DNA of 43,523 nt from Gammaproteobacteria bacterium (GTDB taxonomy: Bacteria > Pseudomonadota > Gammaproteobacteria > DSM-16500): contig JABDEF010000004.1 in NCBI GenBank assembly GCA_013287235.1, forward strand, positions 1-43,523. Direction: 5' to 3'. Both the position numbers and the translations under genes were made by a program. Position 1 is the stretch's first letter, and every line of letters starts with the position of its first letter. Positions 16,401-23,951 of the stretch are shown in pieces. The notes beneath the pieces are model-generated. The model had not been told where the DNA came from. It saw nothing but the letters and a program-made list of their open reading frames with translations, and made no database searches.

Positions 16401-17303
16401 CAGATGTATAATGGATTGCAAACGCTTTCTGCAGATGCCATTTTTGGTTTGGCTGGAAATCCAGGCAATGTCACGATAGCAACCAACTTGGCAGGACGAG
16501 GTGCCGATATTGTAACGACACCCGACGCAGAAGAGCAGGGCGGGTTACATGTTTGCATGACATTCCCTGCTATTAATCAACGCGTTGAACAGCAGGCGTT
16601 TGGTAGAACAGGCAGGCAAGGAAAAAAAGGAACATACCATTATATACTTCATGAAAATCAATTGTCAGATTCAGAAAAATTAGCAAAAACAATTGATGAA
16701 AAAATCTCGATCATGCGTGCTAATCGTGATGCTCGTGAAAAAATGATTTCTGCGGATAATATTTATTATTACAGTATTATACATAAGTTATTTATCATTC
16801 AGACTATTTTCTTTGCACTGCCAACACAGATTAAGACTCAACACATGACAGAATGGGCCATATTCAAAACGAAGACAAACAAACTAATTCATCAATATAT
16901 AGGTAATGAGTTAGATGCGTCAGACGAAGATGTTCTGATGTTGGATATTGTTAATCAATTTAATAATTTTTGGGAATTAACTTTCCCTAAATATGACGAC
17001 AATTATAAAACGCCCCTTCATTTTGTTAAATCATGCTTGGAGCCCTCTATCTCAGATGAGCAAAACAAAAAGAAGCTATTTTTTGAAATGATTTTTTTTC
17101 TTGAAGATCCAAAAATCAATTTTTCTCTCGAATCGGCGGATTTGTGGCTTGAACTCCGATTTGCAGATTGGCCGCAGGAAAAAACAATTACCTATTCAAA
17201 AAATAAATTACTACACTTCAAGCAATCCAAAACGGCGTGTCCATCACCATCAGAACAAAAAAATACGGCTGCTGAATCTCTGAAGGCAAATGTAAATTTT
17301 TAG
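13497..17303 (+). CDS. Large SecA-like ATPase with unknown 600-residue N-terminal region
   Basis: This 1268-residue protein has a SecA-type DEAD motor in its C-terminal half. Visible motifs are Walker A QIKTGEGKSTLIAML near residue 608, a SecA-like YGTVSDFEFAYLR near 683, Walker B VIVDEVDSMFID near 715, MGLTGTLGS near 878, and the second RecA lobe NLAGRGADIVTTPDAEEQGG near 995 plus QQAFGRTGRQGKKGT near 1030. Housekeeping SecA is about 850-900 residues with Walker A near residue 105. Here about 600 helical residues of unknown function precede it, and the SecC zinc tail is absent. It is therefore a paralogue, not the essential SecA. AAGGAAGAAG gives a strong ribosome-binding site. The polar Ser/Glu/Lys C-terminus is compatible with a type IV secretion signal (inference). 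Confidence 0.85.
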   Translation: MSSSRLDLGLRFLARGDFINATSMFRSLPADKKNSTTIQYYYAVSTLGALLTHLSKESKTVKENKKQSQSYLSSIKQSVFESIQKIIKRQPHDTELKHSKNPTSPQTNVIEEAKEELHTIQLQFLHAKIAMRPKVMGGMEYALNHIIKNISAINLNEANHRAKLFSNELIKFRLFYSLKLFLTHELENFEKDYYFRIFMPQAIKRLRNIVDINKNDLLFLSYDQLDRLYKELQDYRYNEKYHNIFKVLQENILFDSGFYYDKEYIEIMKNYKGRLNIENVILIHDIYHNSQLNDLRIIVYELNQNGLLKDDFLQSVSAILTGKNNYSAHIKHVANNFSVSLLPNKNKLLLHWFGFAFNKIPHPKSSDYQFNKYIAHIKTSCLSHEDKIDRKQIYNYLNLYDLLVKSEGNVPLNQICDLMRETEAAIGRECFIEICERILKYHITYMDFITILNFGLQFRKDTVKELLQLIDHYHSDFHVLKDQANDFLIKEYQSKFPERPLEEILRDFLTKSDDVEFTIDSAELQQVEKDYLKIKHTSEKLIMAGRLGLQSELKKCQKTLSRDSENETALLTLLAIIRLQVKDKLGIYPYNIQMLNLLILLNQSKRIAQIKTGEGKSTLIAMLAAFFGLRDRTVDIITTSHDLAMRDAKKFQTFYHALGLGVGHNVGKDKQNPACYEENIILYGTVSDFEFAYLRGETGNQSQGRGNRSYHAVIVDEVDSMFIDMQRNQAILSQPHENTYDPKVYKHIWHWINKTEKEDHTKENLQAMLKTKEIEVDLELANTWLKSALTAQRYTEEKEYIIAYPENESTNVEKKASDRIIKIVNKSHTGEIQEETTRWQGGLHELLEVKHKLNVRAESLTLASICHIDYFNKYKILMGLTGTLGSKASRDELNRLYKVTTYDSPPYKASMKKQIPHLIVKDEKTQMHAIHQIALQQIEIGRPVLTLCQTIQDSKNLNNYLYKDIKSTQMYNGLQTLSADAIFGLAGNPGNVTIATNLAGRGADIVTTPDAEEQGGLHVCMTFPAINQRVEQQAFGRTGRQGKKGTYHYILHENQLSDSEKLAKTIDEKISIMRANRDAREKMISADNIYYYSIIHKLFIIQTIFFALPTQIKTQHMTEWAIFKTKTNKLIHQYIGNELDASDEDVLMLDIVNQFNNFWELTFPKYDDNYKTPLHFVKSCLEPSISDEQNKKKLFFEMIFFLEDPKINFSLESADLWLELRFADWPQEKTITYSKNKLLHFKQSKTACPSPSEQKNTAAESLKANVNF

Positions 17304-17438
17304 TAACGCAATACGGAAAATATTATGTTCGGGTACAGTAACTATTGAGTCAATATATTTTTCATGTATGATTCTAAGCCGCATTGATTATAAATAAAAT
17401 GCAACAATGATTATTTTAATATTAATAAGGAAATTCAA

Positions 17439-17561
17439 ATGTCTACATCACGAAATATTATCTCACGAATCTTTTCTGGCGCAGCGTCTACTTGTGTGGG
17501 TGGTGTCATTATATGCCCTCGTTGTTTATTATTATTTCAGATTAAATTTCCTTTTTTTTAG
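17439..17561 (+). CDS. Possible short or truncated ORF after the SecA-like gene
   Basis: An ATG at 17439 with a well-placed AAGG box opens a 40-residue frame (STSRNIISRIFSGAASTCV, then a hydrophobic Cys-containing stretch) ending at a TAG. It looks like the start of a membrane or exported protein cut short, but no family is recognised. Confidence 0.3.
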   Translation: MSTSRNIISRIFSGAASTCVGGVIICPRCLLLFQIKFPFF

Positions 17562-17860
17562 AGTTAATAATTCAGTATCTGTAACCAAATATGAAAGGAC
17601 TCAACAACTTCATACATCGGGCAAAGCGAATTGTGTTTAAATGGCTAAATTGACGCAGCCAGAGGAAATCATTCGGTTGGGATAAATTTCTACGCTGTAT
17701 GAAACGACACCCACTACCAATGGCAAGAGTCTGTCATGCGCTTTACTAAACATAGCCACAGAATGGTTTTACCGTAAGCCCATTGCCTTAATTTGGCACG
17801 ATGGGTTTGAACTGGGGGGCGACTAGGTGACTAGCTTCGCCCTACCAACGAAACACTATA
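17562..17860. other. Non-coding interval with no supported gene
   Basis: Only short frames are seen. The longest plus-strand frame near 17688-17825 (ISTLYETTPTTNGKSLSC, later WHDGFELGGD) lacks a start and resembles nothing I know; it may be decayed coding sequence. Confidence 0.4.
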
Positions 17861-18583
17861 TCAATAGGGTACAACTGTTATACCAATATCTTGTAACGGA
17901 TTTTCTTCTTTATTTTTTTCATCACTAGGTGAATTCGAATGACTATTCCACATAGAAGGTTTATTTTTAAGCGAAACATAAGCTTTACCTATATAATTTT
18001 CATGATAATAATCATATACACAAAATCCAGCTATTGCAGTTAATAATAATGGATATTTATTATCTTTTAAAAAATCCCAGAATTTTGACAAAAATGTGAA
18101 TTTAATAGGAGAAATATCTCTTATGGCTTCTACGATGAGTTGTTTTGATATATTTTTATTTTCCTTGAAAAAAGGCTCTGCAATTTTATTTTTTAATTTT
18201 AAAAGATAGTTATCACATTCAAATATTCTTTCTCTCCATGATTTGTTAGTTGGCAAATCCCCTGTAATATTCCAGAGTAATTGTTGCAATTGATATTTAA
18301 TACCAATTTCTTCTAAGTCATTCAAGATGATGTTTTTTGTATTTTCATCAATCGCATCTCCGTTCATCAGTGATAATTGTGTCAAAGTCCATTTTGTTGA
18401 CTCAAGCAACGTATGTTGCGGCAGTAAACAGCTTTCTATCAATTGACGAAAATGGTAATGATATTTTTCTGCTAATCTTAATAAATTTAATCTAATCTGA
18501 TAATAAGAATATAAAGATAATTCAGAACCATTTTGTAAAACTTGTTTCATTTCTTCGAAATTTACATTACGTGTACTTATCAT
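17861..18583 (-). CDS. Unknown 240-residue protein with a C-terminal TM segment
   Basis: Not recognised. The sequence is mostly helical and soluble up to about residue 170. A hydrophobic segment follows at about 173-190 (YPLLLTAIAGFCVYDYY). After it comes a polar tail ending with SDEKNKEENPLQDIGITVVPY-type composition: a Glu/Asp/Lys cluster 10-20 residues from the C-terminus followed by hydrophobic residues, the layout of Dot/Icm E-block signals. AAAAGGATAG gives a good ribosome-binding site for the ATG at 18583. It converges on the SecA-like gene and diverges from the BON-domain gene. A secreted or membrane-anchored effector is plausible but unproven. Confidence 0.65.
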   Translation of the reverse strand: MISTRNVNFEEMKQVLQNGSELSLYSYYQIRLNLLRLAEKYHYHFRQLIESCLLPQHTLLESTKWTLTQLSLMNGDAIDENTKNIILNDLEEIGIKYQLQQLLWNITGDLPTNKSWRERIFECDNYLLKLKNKIAEPFFKENKNISKQLIVEAIRDISPIKFTFLSKFWDFLKDNKYPLLLTAIAGFCVYDYYHENYIGKAYVSLKNKPSMWNSHSNSPSDEKNKEENPLQDIGITVVPY

Positions 18584-18716
18584 TATTCTATCCTTTTAAT
18601 AAAAAAAATGATTGTAAGATATCAATGATTAATTTTCAAATACTCTTTTGAAAAATAAAGAATTTCTTAACACAAATATATCACTTTTTTATTAAAAAAA
18701 GAGATAAAATATATAG

Positions 18717-19187
18717 ATGGAAACTAAAAATAATATTAAAAATGCACTTTTTCTTATTGTTTTCAGCTACATGGTTATTTATGCAGAAAAAGTGATGGCT
18801 GTTATCGAAGACACGGATGGTGTTACAACCATACATCCTTATAATCCCATGGATTATCCAGATACGACTATGCATAATAGCGATTATTATTTTACACCTG
18901 ATAATAATTTTAATATTTATAACCCCAATGATTATGTGACCTATAAACATTCTTATCCTTCTTATCTGGATTCTTTGATTACGAATAAAATTGAAATTCT
19001 CATTGAAAATGATTCCATTTTACAAGGCGCCGATATTCGTATTGTGACAAACGATGGTACTGTTAATTTAGAAGGAACTGTCGTCAGTCAAAATCAAATA
19101 GATGAAGTGATTAATATTGCAGAATCTGTAGATGGTGTCAAAAACATTAAATCACAATTTACCATAATCTATCCTGCTGGCGAATAA
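18717..19187 (+). CDS. Exported BON-domain protein
   Basis: A 156-residue protein with a probable signal peptide (NALFLIVFSYMVIYAEKVMA, cleavage near residue 28), a Tyr/Asn/Pro-rich linker of about 60 residues and a C-terminal BON domain from about 85 (ITNKIEILIENDSILQGADI, TNDGTVNLEGTVVS, DGVKNIKSQF). BON domains are found in OsmY-like periplasmic and outer-membrane-associated proteins and probably contact phospholipid. The length and single BON domain fit small periplasmic members. The start is the first ATG after a weak AAAGAGA box. It diverges from the unknown gene at 17861. Confidence 0.82.
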   Translation: METKNNIKNALFLIVFSYMVIYAEKVMAVIEDTDGVTTIHPYNPMDYPDTTMHNSDYYFTPDNNFNIYNPNDYVTYKHSYPSYLDSLITNKIEILIENDSILQGADIRIVTNDGTVNLEGTVVSQNQIDEVINIAESVDGVKNIKSQFTIIYPAGE

Positions 19188-19399
19188 ACATTTCATATCA
19201 TTTCACAAAATGAATAGACAAAACCTTACTTAGCCGGTACTTTTACGCTCTTGTTTGATCCAATTTTTTAGTTGTTGTCGAAATGAGCTGGATAATGAAA
19301 AGAATGAATGAATTGTCAACAGACCTTAGATAAATGAGTAACTTTTGTCTATTTAATTATTTGTGTATTTTTTTATTTCGAATCATAAAAATAATGAGC

Positions 19400-19569
19400 T
19401 ATATCTCGCAGCGGGCATATTTTGCGGTTTTTAGCGCCCAGACGTAGTTCAGATTGATTCGTTCGAAACACGGCGCTATGTTATTCATATGTAAGTGTTT
19501 TGAAACGAATCAAGATGGACTGCGTGTGGGATGCTAAAAGCTGCAAAATATGCCCGCGCGAGGTATAAA
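19400..19569. repeat. Long imperfect palindrome, about 72-nt arms
   Basis: The left arm (19400-19471) and right arm (19495-19569) are imperfect reverse complements with a 23-nt centre. The best paired blocks are GCGGGCATATTTTGC with GCAAAATATGCCCGC, and TTGATTCGTTTC-like sequence with GAAACGAATCAA. No ORF is present. The size and structure fit a MITE-like element or a long hairpin RNA; a perfect AAGTCAGTCATGACTT palindrome lies about 3 nt beyond it. No second copy is in the window. Confidence 0.65.
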
Positions 19570-19601
19570 TTAAGTCAGTCATGACTTGTGTTATGACCAA
19601 T

Positions 19602-19630
19602 AAGCCCGATAGCTATTACTATTGGGCTTT
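19602..19630 (+). terminator. Terminator-like hairpin
   Basis: AAGCCCGATAG pairs with CTATTGGGCTT (one mismatch or wobble) around a short loop, followed by TT. It lies about 400 nt after the BON-domain gene and 75 nt before the MFS remnant on the other strand, so which transcript it serves is unclear. Confidence 0.45.
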
Positions 19631-19703
19631 TAAGCGCTGGTCGTTTAAATCTGCCACAGTTTTATACCATATGGTTCTAATATTCTCAGCCAACATTAAA
19701 GGA

Positions 19704-19982
19704 TCAAAATGTATGTTTTAAAACATTTACGGTAATAGAAGATGTGTCAAAAACAACATTCATAAAAAATTGCAGCAGCATTGCACTCACTGCCACACCA
19801 AAGCTTTGCGACAATTGTTGGACAGTGCTCATGATACTTGTCGCAGCACTAAAACTCTCAAGATCAATATCCGCATAATACAAAGAATTCATCCCGCTGT
19901 ATTGTAATGCAATCAAAACCCCATAAATAAAAGTACAAAGCGCAATAAAATACAAGGGCGTTTCATTATTAATGTATAACAA
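19704..19982 (-). pseudogene. MFS (DHA2/EmrB-like) transporter, internal fragment
   Basis: About 90 residues match the C-terminal part of drug:H+ antiporter MFS proteins: a membrane helix (LYFIALCTFIYGVLIALQY), then SGMNSLYYADIDLESFSAAT and SIMSTVQQLSQSFGVAVSAM, the conserved loop and helix near TM11-12 in this group. Ten or more other helices are missing and the only start is a TTG with no ribosome-binding site. A decayed remnant. Confidence 0.65.
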
Positions 19983-20026
19983 TATAAGGAATGATTTTTT
20001 TTGCAGAGGATTTATTTAACAATTTA

Positions 20027-22690
20027 TTATCCATCGATCACATCAAATTTTTTTTGTTTTTCAATAAGTAATCTTATCTCTTCAATCGGTATTGGCTTTG
20101 AAAAATAAAAACCTTGCACAAAATCACAGCCTTGTTTAATAAGAAAATCTAACTGTTTTTTTGTCTCAACACCTTCTGCGATAAGTTCCTTTCCTAATGA
20201 ATGAAATAACAAAATCATAGATTGAACAATGGTTGATTTATCATGATCATCCGGAATCCCATCAATAAATGATTTGTCAATTTTAATTTTATCTGCAGGA
20301 ATTCTCGTGATATAGCTAAAAGAAGAATAACCCGTTCCGAAATCATCAAGCGAAATTTGAAATCCAAGTGTTCTAAGATAATAAAATAGTGAAATAGCTT
20401 TATTTTCATCTTTGATTAAAACACTTTCTGTAATTTCTAATTCAATTAGATCTGTATTCACATCAGTATCATGAATGAGCTGCTTTATGTCTTCAAGAAA
20501 TGTGTTGCCTTCTGTGATTTCTAAAACTGAAACATTCATAGCAATAGGAATCGAAAAACCTCGCTTGATTTCTTCACAAACCCTACGCATCACCCATTGT
20601 CCCAAGGGCTTGATCAAATGTGCCTTTTCAGCAATAGGAATAAAATCACCAGGCGATAATAACCCTTTAACAGGATGATTCCATCGAATCAATGCTTCAA
20701 CACTATGTATTTTCCCTGATTTTAAATCGACTTGCGGTTGATAATGTAAACATAATTCATTGTTTTCAATTGCTTTTTTTAATTCTATTTGCAGGATAAA
20801 TTTATCATAGAATACTTTTTCTAATTGTGGTGTCGAAAATTGAAAATGATCTCCGCCTTCTTTTTTAATATTTGATAAAATCATAGAAGCGTTTTTCATG
20901 AGTGATTGTACGTCTCGTCCATCATAAGGATAAATACTCACGCTCATACTCACACGCACTATCACTTCATGGCCATAAAGGATAAACGCCGTTTTAAAAA
21001 GATCATGGATGCGCTTCACTTCATTTTCAATTTGTTTTTTATTAGTCGGTGACATTAATAGTAAAGCAAATTCATCTATCATTATTGTTGCCAGCGCATC
21101 TTTTTCAACGTGAATTGCTCCTTTTAATATATTGCCTACCATCTTTATTAATTTATCCCCCGCATCTCTTCCGAGTGCGTGATTAATTTCTTTAAACCGA
21201 TCGATATTCAATAATACGAGTGTGAAAAGTTTTACTTGAGAAGCAATCATTTTTTCCATTCTGTCTTCGAATGATTTTCTATTCATAAAACCTGTTAGCA
21301 AATCATAGTTAAGCATATATTGCAGATGATCTTCATCGTAATGCGTTTGAATATACTTTCCGAGTAATATACCTATCTCTTCAATAAAATTCAGCGAATC
21401 TTGATCACATTTTATTTTTTCTGTAATAAAAAAATCAAATACGCCTAAAAACTTATTTTGAGAAGCAATGGGAACGGCAATCGCTGTCACAAAACCGACA
21501 TCAGATGCCACGTCAGCACGTGGATATGATTTATTTTCAGTAAAATCCGTTGCCCAAATAGATTTTCCTTTCTGCCAAACTTGACCTAAAAGACCTTCTC
21601 CAAATTTCCAATCAATTTGACGACTAACCTGATCAAAACGATCAAATTTTTCGTTCTGTTTATGCCAATGATTGACATATCGTAATTTATTTTGTTTTAA
21701 GTCTGTGATCCAAATCTCTCCAATAGAAAATCCCAGTGTCGTACAAATTATTTTTAAAATGTCTTTAAAAACATTGTCGAGTATTTTTTTATCTTCTAAT
21801 ATATGAAGAATATTTGCATATTTTTGTCTCTTTTTTTCTTCTATATTCAACACTTGAACCATGAAACTCACAAGACTTGTTAAAATAATAACAAGTCCCA
21901 TTGCAATAACCGCCTCCCCTTCTTGATCATTAAATATATGATATTTTTCACCATATAATTCATACCATCCAAATGCAATCGGTAAAACAATGATAAAAGG
22001 AAACATCATACGGAATAGATATGCACTATAGGTTTTTTCTATCAAGTTTTTTATCATTCCTCGTTCTGGTCGGCAAAGTAAAACGGCGATGCACGAGAGT
22101 AAAAATAACCAACCCGTTATATAGGATTCATATATATAACTTGTCGATAAAATAATAACGTTTTCATTAAAAAAATAACATATAAGGGTATAAGCAGAGG
22201 TTGCTGAGACAAATAAAAGTATTAATTTATAGATAAAGATTTCAAACCATTTTACATCAATCAACAATAAAGATAGGCCGAGTAGAATAAAATTCAATGC
22301 AGTCAATGGAAAAACTCGGATAATATTATAATTAACATCATATAAATATAATTGATGCGTTACGATGTTAATGTGAAATATATATCCCATCAAGGCGAGG
22401 GATGCTAATAAAAAAACGATTGCGATAAGAATAAAACCCAACAATCGTGTCAAAGGATGCACACGGGATTGACTTAAGAGAAGAATATCAAATCCAATGA
22501 AGATAAAACAACTTGCGGGCACTATGCCCATATACCTTGTATTTAGTTCAATGGTTCTATACCAAGGAATGTTAAATACTAACAAAAATATCCAAAATAC
22601 GGCAATAGATATCACAAAAATACTTAAAATTTTAGCTAAATTTCGGCAATTTTTTTGTCGAGAAAATATTTCTTTTTCCTGTAAAGTCAT
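20027..22690 (-). CDS. Membrane GAF-GGDEF-EAL protein, probable c-di-GMP phosphodiesterase
   Basis: An 887-residue signalling protein. About eight hydrophobic helices fill residues 20-290 (a MASE-like sensor, family not recognised). A GAF domain follows at about 300-440 (SIGEIWITDLKQNKLRYVNH, FGEGLLGQVWQKGKSIWATD). The GGDEF domain at about 460-620 has its signature changed to TIMIDEFALLL, lacking the two Gly residues needed for GTP cyclisation. The EAL domain at about 640-880 keeps EALIRWNHP, ELEITESVL, LDDFGTGYSSFSY, KIDKSFID and IAEGVETKKQ, so the metal ligands and catalytic Glu look intact. I expect phosphodiesterase activity that lowers c-di-GMP, with the GGDEF perhaps a GTP sensor. GAGGG precedes the ATG at 22690. 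Confidence 0.9.
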   Translation of the reverse strand: MTLQEKEIFSRQKNCRNLAKILSIFVISIAVFWIFLLVFNIPWYRTIELNTRYMGIVPASCFIFIGFDILLLSQSRVHPLTRLLGFILIAIVFLLASLALMGYIFHINIVTHQLYLYDVNYNIIRVFPLTALNFILLGLSLLLIDVKWFEIFIYKLILLFVSATSAYTLICYFFNENVIILSTSYIYESYITGWLFLLSCIAVLLCRPERGMIKNLIEKTYSAYLFRMMFPFIIVLPIAFGWYELYGEKYHIFNDQEGEAVIAMGLVIILTSLVSFMVQVLNIEEKKRQKYANILHILEDKKILDNVFKDILKIICTTLGFSIGEIWITDLKQNKLRYVNHWHKQNEKFDRFDQVSRQIDWKFGEGLLGQVWQKGKSIWATDFTENKSYPRADVASDVGFVTAIAVPIASQNKFLGVFDFFITEKIKCDQDSLNFIEEIGILLGKYIQTHYDEDHLQYMLNYDLLTGFMNRKSFEDRMEKMIASQVKLFTLVLLNIDRFKEINHALGRDAGDKLIKMVGNILKGAIHVEKDALATIMIDEFALLLMSPTNKKQIENEVKRIHDLFKTAFILYGHEVIVRVSMSVSIYPYDGRDVQSLMKNASMILSNIKKEGGDHFQFSTPQLEKVFYDKFILQIELKKAIENNELCLHYQPQVDLKSGKIHSVEALIRWNHPVKGLLSPGDFIPIAEKAHLIKPLGQWVMRRVCEEIKRGFSIPIAMNVSVLEITEGNTFLEDIKQLIHDTDVNTDLIELEITESVLIKDENKAISLFYYLRTLGFQISLDDFGTGYSSFSYITRIPADKIKIDKSFIDGIPDDHDKSTIVQSMILLFHSLGKELIAEGVETKKQLDFLIKQGCDFVQGFYFSKPIPIEEIRLLIEKQKKFDVIDG

Positions 22691-22722
22691 CCATTACCCT
22701 CAAAAAAAAGATATTTTCTATT

Positions 22723-22754
22723 ATAACCCTTCCATCATTAAATAGAAGGGTTAT
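22723..22754. terminator. Perfect 10-bp inverted repeat
   Basis: ATAACCCTTC (22723-22732) and GAAGGGTTAT (22745-22754) form a perfect stem around a 12-nt loop. On the minus strand it follows the stop of the gene fragment at 22762 and precedes the GAF-GGDEF-EAL gene by about 30 nt, so it probably separates the two transcripts. The T-rich tract on the minus strand starts about 15 nt past the stem. Confidence 0.45.
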
Positions 22755-22761
22755 GACCGGA

Positions 22762-22860
22762 TTATTCTTCTATTTTTGGCGTAATATTACCGTACACCCC
22801 ATGGGTTTCATTCGCAGGACCTGCCGTAAAATATAGCATATAACTCCAAAAATAACGATT
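22762..22860 (-). pseudogene. C-terminal fragment of a TIGR03118-like beta-propeller protein
   Basis: The minus strand encodes about 30 residues ending in a TAA at 22762: MLYFTAGPANETHGVYGNI followed by TPKIEE. This resembles the end of the uncharacterised TIGR03118 family (LYFTAGPxxExxGLFGxI), as far as I recall it. No upstream continuation is visible, so it is a relic. Assignment rests on a short stretch. Confidence 0.4.
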
Positions 22861-22936
22861 AATGATGTGAAGCAAATGAACGGAAGGTATTTTATCATGT
22901 ATTTTTCATATGAAATATTGATTTTTTTGCAAGCTT

Positions 22937-23593
22937 TTAAGAATGAGAATTTTGTTTTTCGAGCTTTGCTAACAATCCATGCACTTCTTCATCTGTTGTT
23001 TGTGTAAAATCATCATACCAAGCGCCTACTGCATAAAAAAAAGTGGGTTTGAGCGGACAAACGACTTTATCCACTAATTCAGATAATTCCACACAAGTTG
23101 TGAAAGCCGCAACTGGAACAGCCACGATTATTTCGGAAGGAGATTGTTGACGAATGGCTTTAATAGCAGCACGCATGGAGGCACCCGTTGCAATACCATC
23201 ATCGACTAAAATCACTTTCTTATTTTTAAATTCTGGATATGGACGATCGCCTCGGTATGCGACTTCGCGGCGTTTTAATTCTTGTTTTTCCGCTTTGATC
23301 ACTCGATCGATCGATGCCTTTGAAATACTCAATTGCTCAATAATTTCATCATTAAAAACGACAGCATCCCCTGTTGCGATTGCACCCATTGCTAGTTCTT
23401 CTTGCATAGGTACGCCAAGTTTGCGCACAATAAAAACATCCATCGGAACGTCCAAAGATTTTGCAATTTCGTATGCAACAGGAACACCGCCGCGAGGTAA
23501 TGCTAATACGATCACCTCTTTTTTTTGTGCATAGTCTTTTAATTCCTTCGCCAATGTTTTTCCGGCTGTATAGCGATCCGCAAATTTATCCAT
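22937..23593 (-). CDS. Phosphoribosyltransferase-family protein
   Basis: A 218-residue type I PRTase-fold protein. The N-terminal block has VIVLALPRGGVPVAYEIAKS near residues 28-47 and FIVRKLGVPMQEELAMGAIA near 54-73. The PRPP-binding loop is VILVDDGIATGASM near 126-139, with both Asp residues intact. The Tyr/Glu-rich PYPEF insertion and the C-terminal VVCPLKPTFFYAVGAWYDDF segment are typical of the standalone PRTases often found beside dienelactone-hydrolase genes, whose substrate is unknown. AGAGG precedes the ATG at 23593. No operon partner is adjacent. Confidence 0.9.
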   Translation of the reverse strand: MDKFADRYTAGKTLAKELKDYAQKKEVIVLALPRGGVPVAYEIAKSLDVPMDVFIVRKLGVPMQEELAMGAIATGDAVVFNDEIIEQLSISKASIDRVIKAEKQELKRREVAYRGDRPYPEFKNKKVILVDDGIATGASMRAAIKAIRQQSPSEIIVAVPVAAFTTCVELSELVDKVVCPLKPTFFYAVGAWYDDFTQTTDEEVHGLLAKLEKQNSHS

Positions 23594-23714
23594 ATATCCT
23601 CTGCTTTTAATTTCTTATATTTCAATATAACATATCTTTCATAAAGCACACTTTTTTACCATTCTGATTAATTTTTAGCATTTATTTTTATATCGTATAA
23701 TTATCGATCTATGA

Positions 23715-23900
23715 GGGGTATTATTACCATTCGAATTCATCCCCATTGCCGAAAAAGTTGGGCTGATTTTAAATATTGCTGATTGGGTGTTAGAAGCTGC
23801 GTGCCAACAAAATAAAAAATGGAAAAGCAAGGTCTGCCGTCTATCCGAATCGGTATTAATATTCCGGTACAACAAATACGACAATTGAATTTCGTCTTAA
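23715..23900 (+). pseudogene. EAL-domain remnant with a frameshift
   Basis: The plus strand carries EAL-domain sequence in two frames: GVLLPFEFIPIAEKVGLI and NIADWVLEAACQQNKKWKSK, then after a one-base loss near 23830 GLPSIRIGINIPVQQIRQL. This corresponds to the segment just after the EAL signature in c-di-GMP phosphodiesterases (compare SPGDFIPIAEKAHLI in the neighbouring 887-residue protein). Neither the EAL motif nor the catalytic Glu region remains. It is a relic of a second, different EAL gene in the opposite orientation. Confidence 0.6.
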
Positions 23901-23904
23901 ATGG

Positions 23905-23928
23905 ATCCCCGCTTTCGTGGGCGGGGAT
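23905..23928. repeat. Short palindromic repeat (ATCCCCGC...GCGGGGAT)
   Basis: ATCCCCGC and GCGGGGAT pair perfectly (8 bp) around TTTCGTGG, followed by GACA. This resembles the small dispersed palindromes with GGATCCCCGC/GCGGGGATGAC ends seen in several intracellular proteobacteria. It lies 24 nt past the stop of the 829-residue gene and might also help to end that transcript. Confidence 0.5.
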
Positions 23929-23951
23929 GACATTGGGTATTTAGCGACTGG

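Noticed and set aside
17407..17640. Plus-strand 77-codon ORF after the SecA-like gene
   Set aside because: Composition is unlike a protein and it has no ribosome-binding site. The frame starting at 17439 has the better start signal, and even that is weak.
18681..18950. Minus-strand 89-codon ORF rich in Ile, His and Asn
   Set aside because: Antisense to the signal peptide and linker of the BON-domain protein; composition reflects AT-rich background.
19400..19569. Integron attC site as an explanation for the palindrome
   Set aside because: The conserved attC core ends (GTTRRRY/RYYYAAC) are not seen at the arm termini, and no integrase or cassette-like array is nearby.
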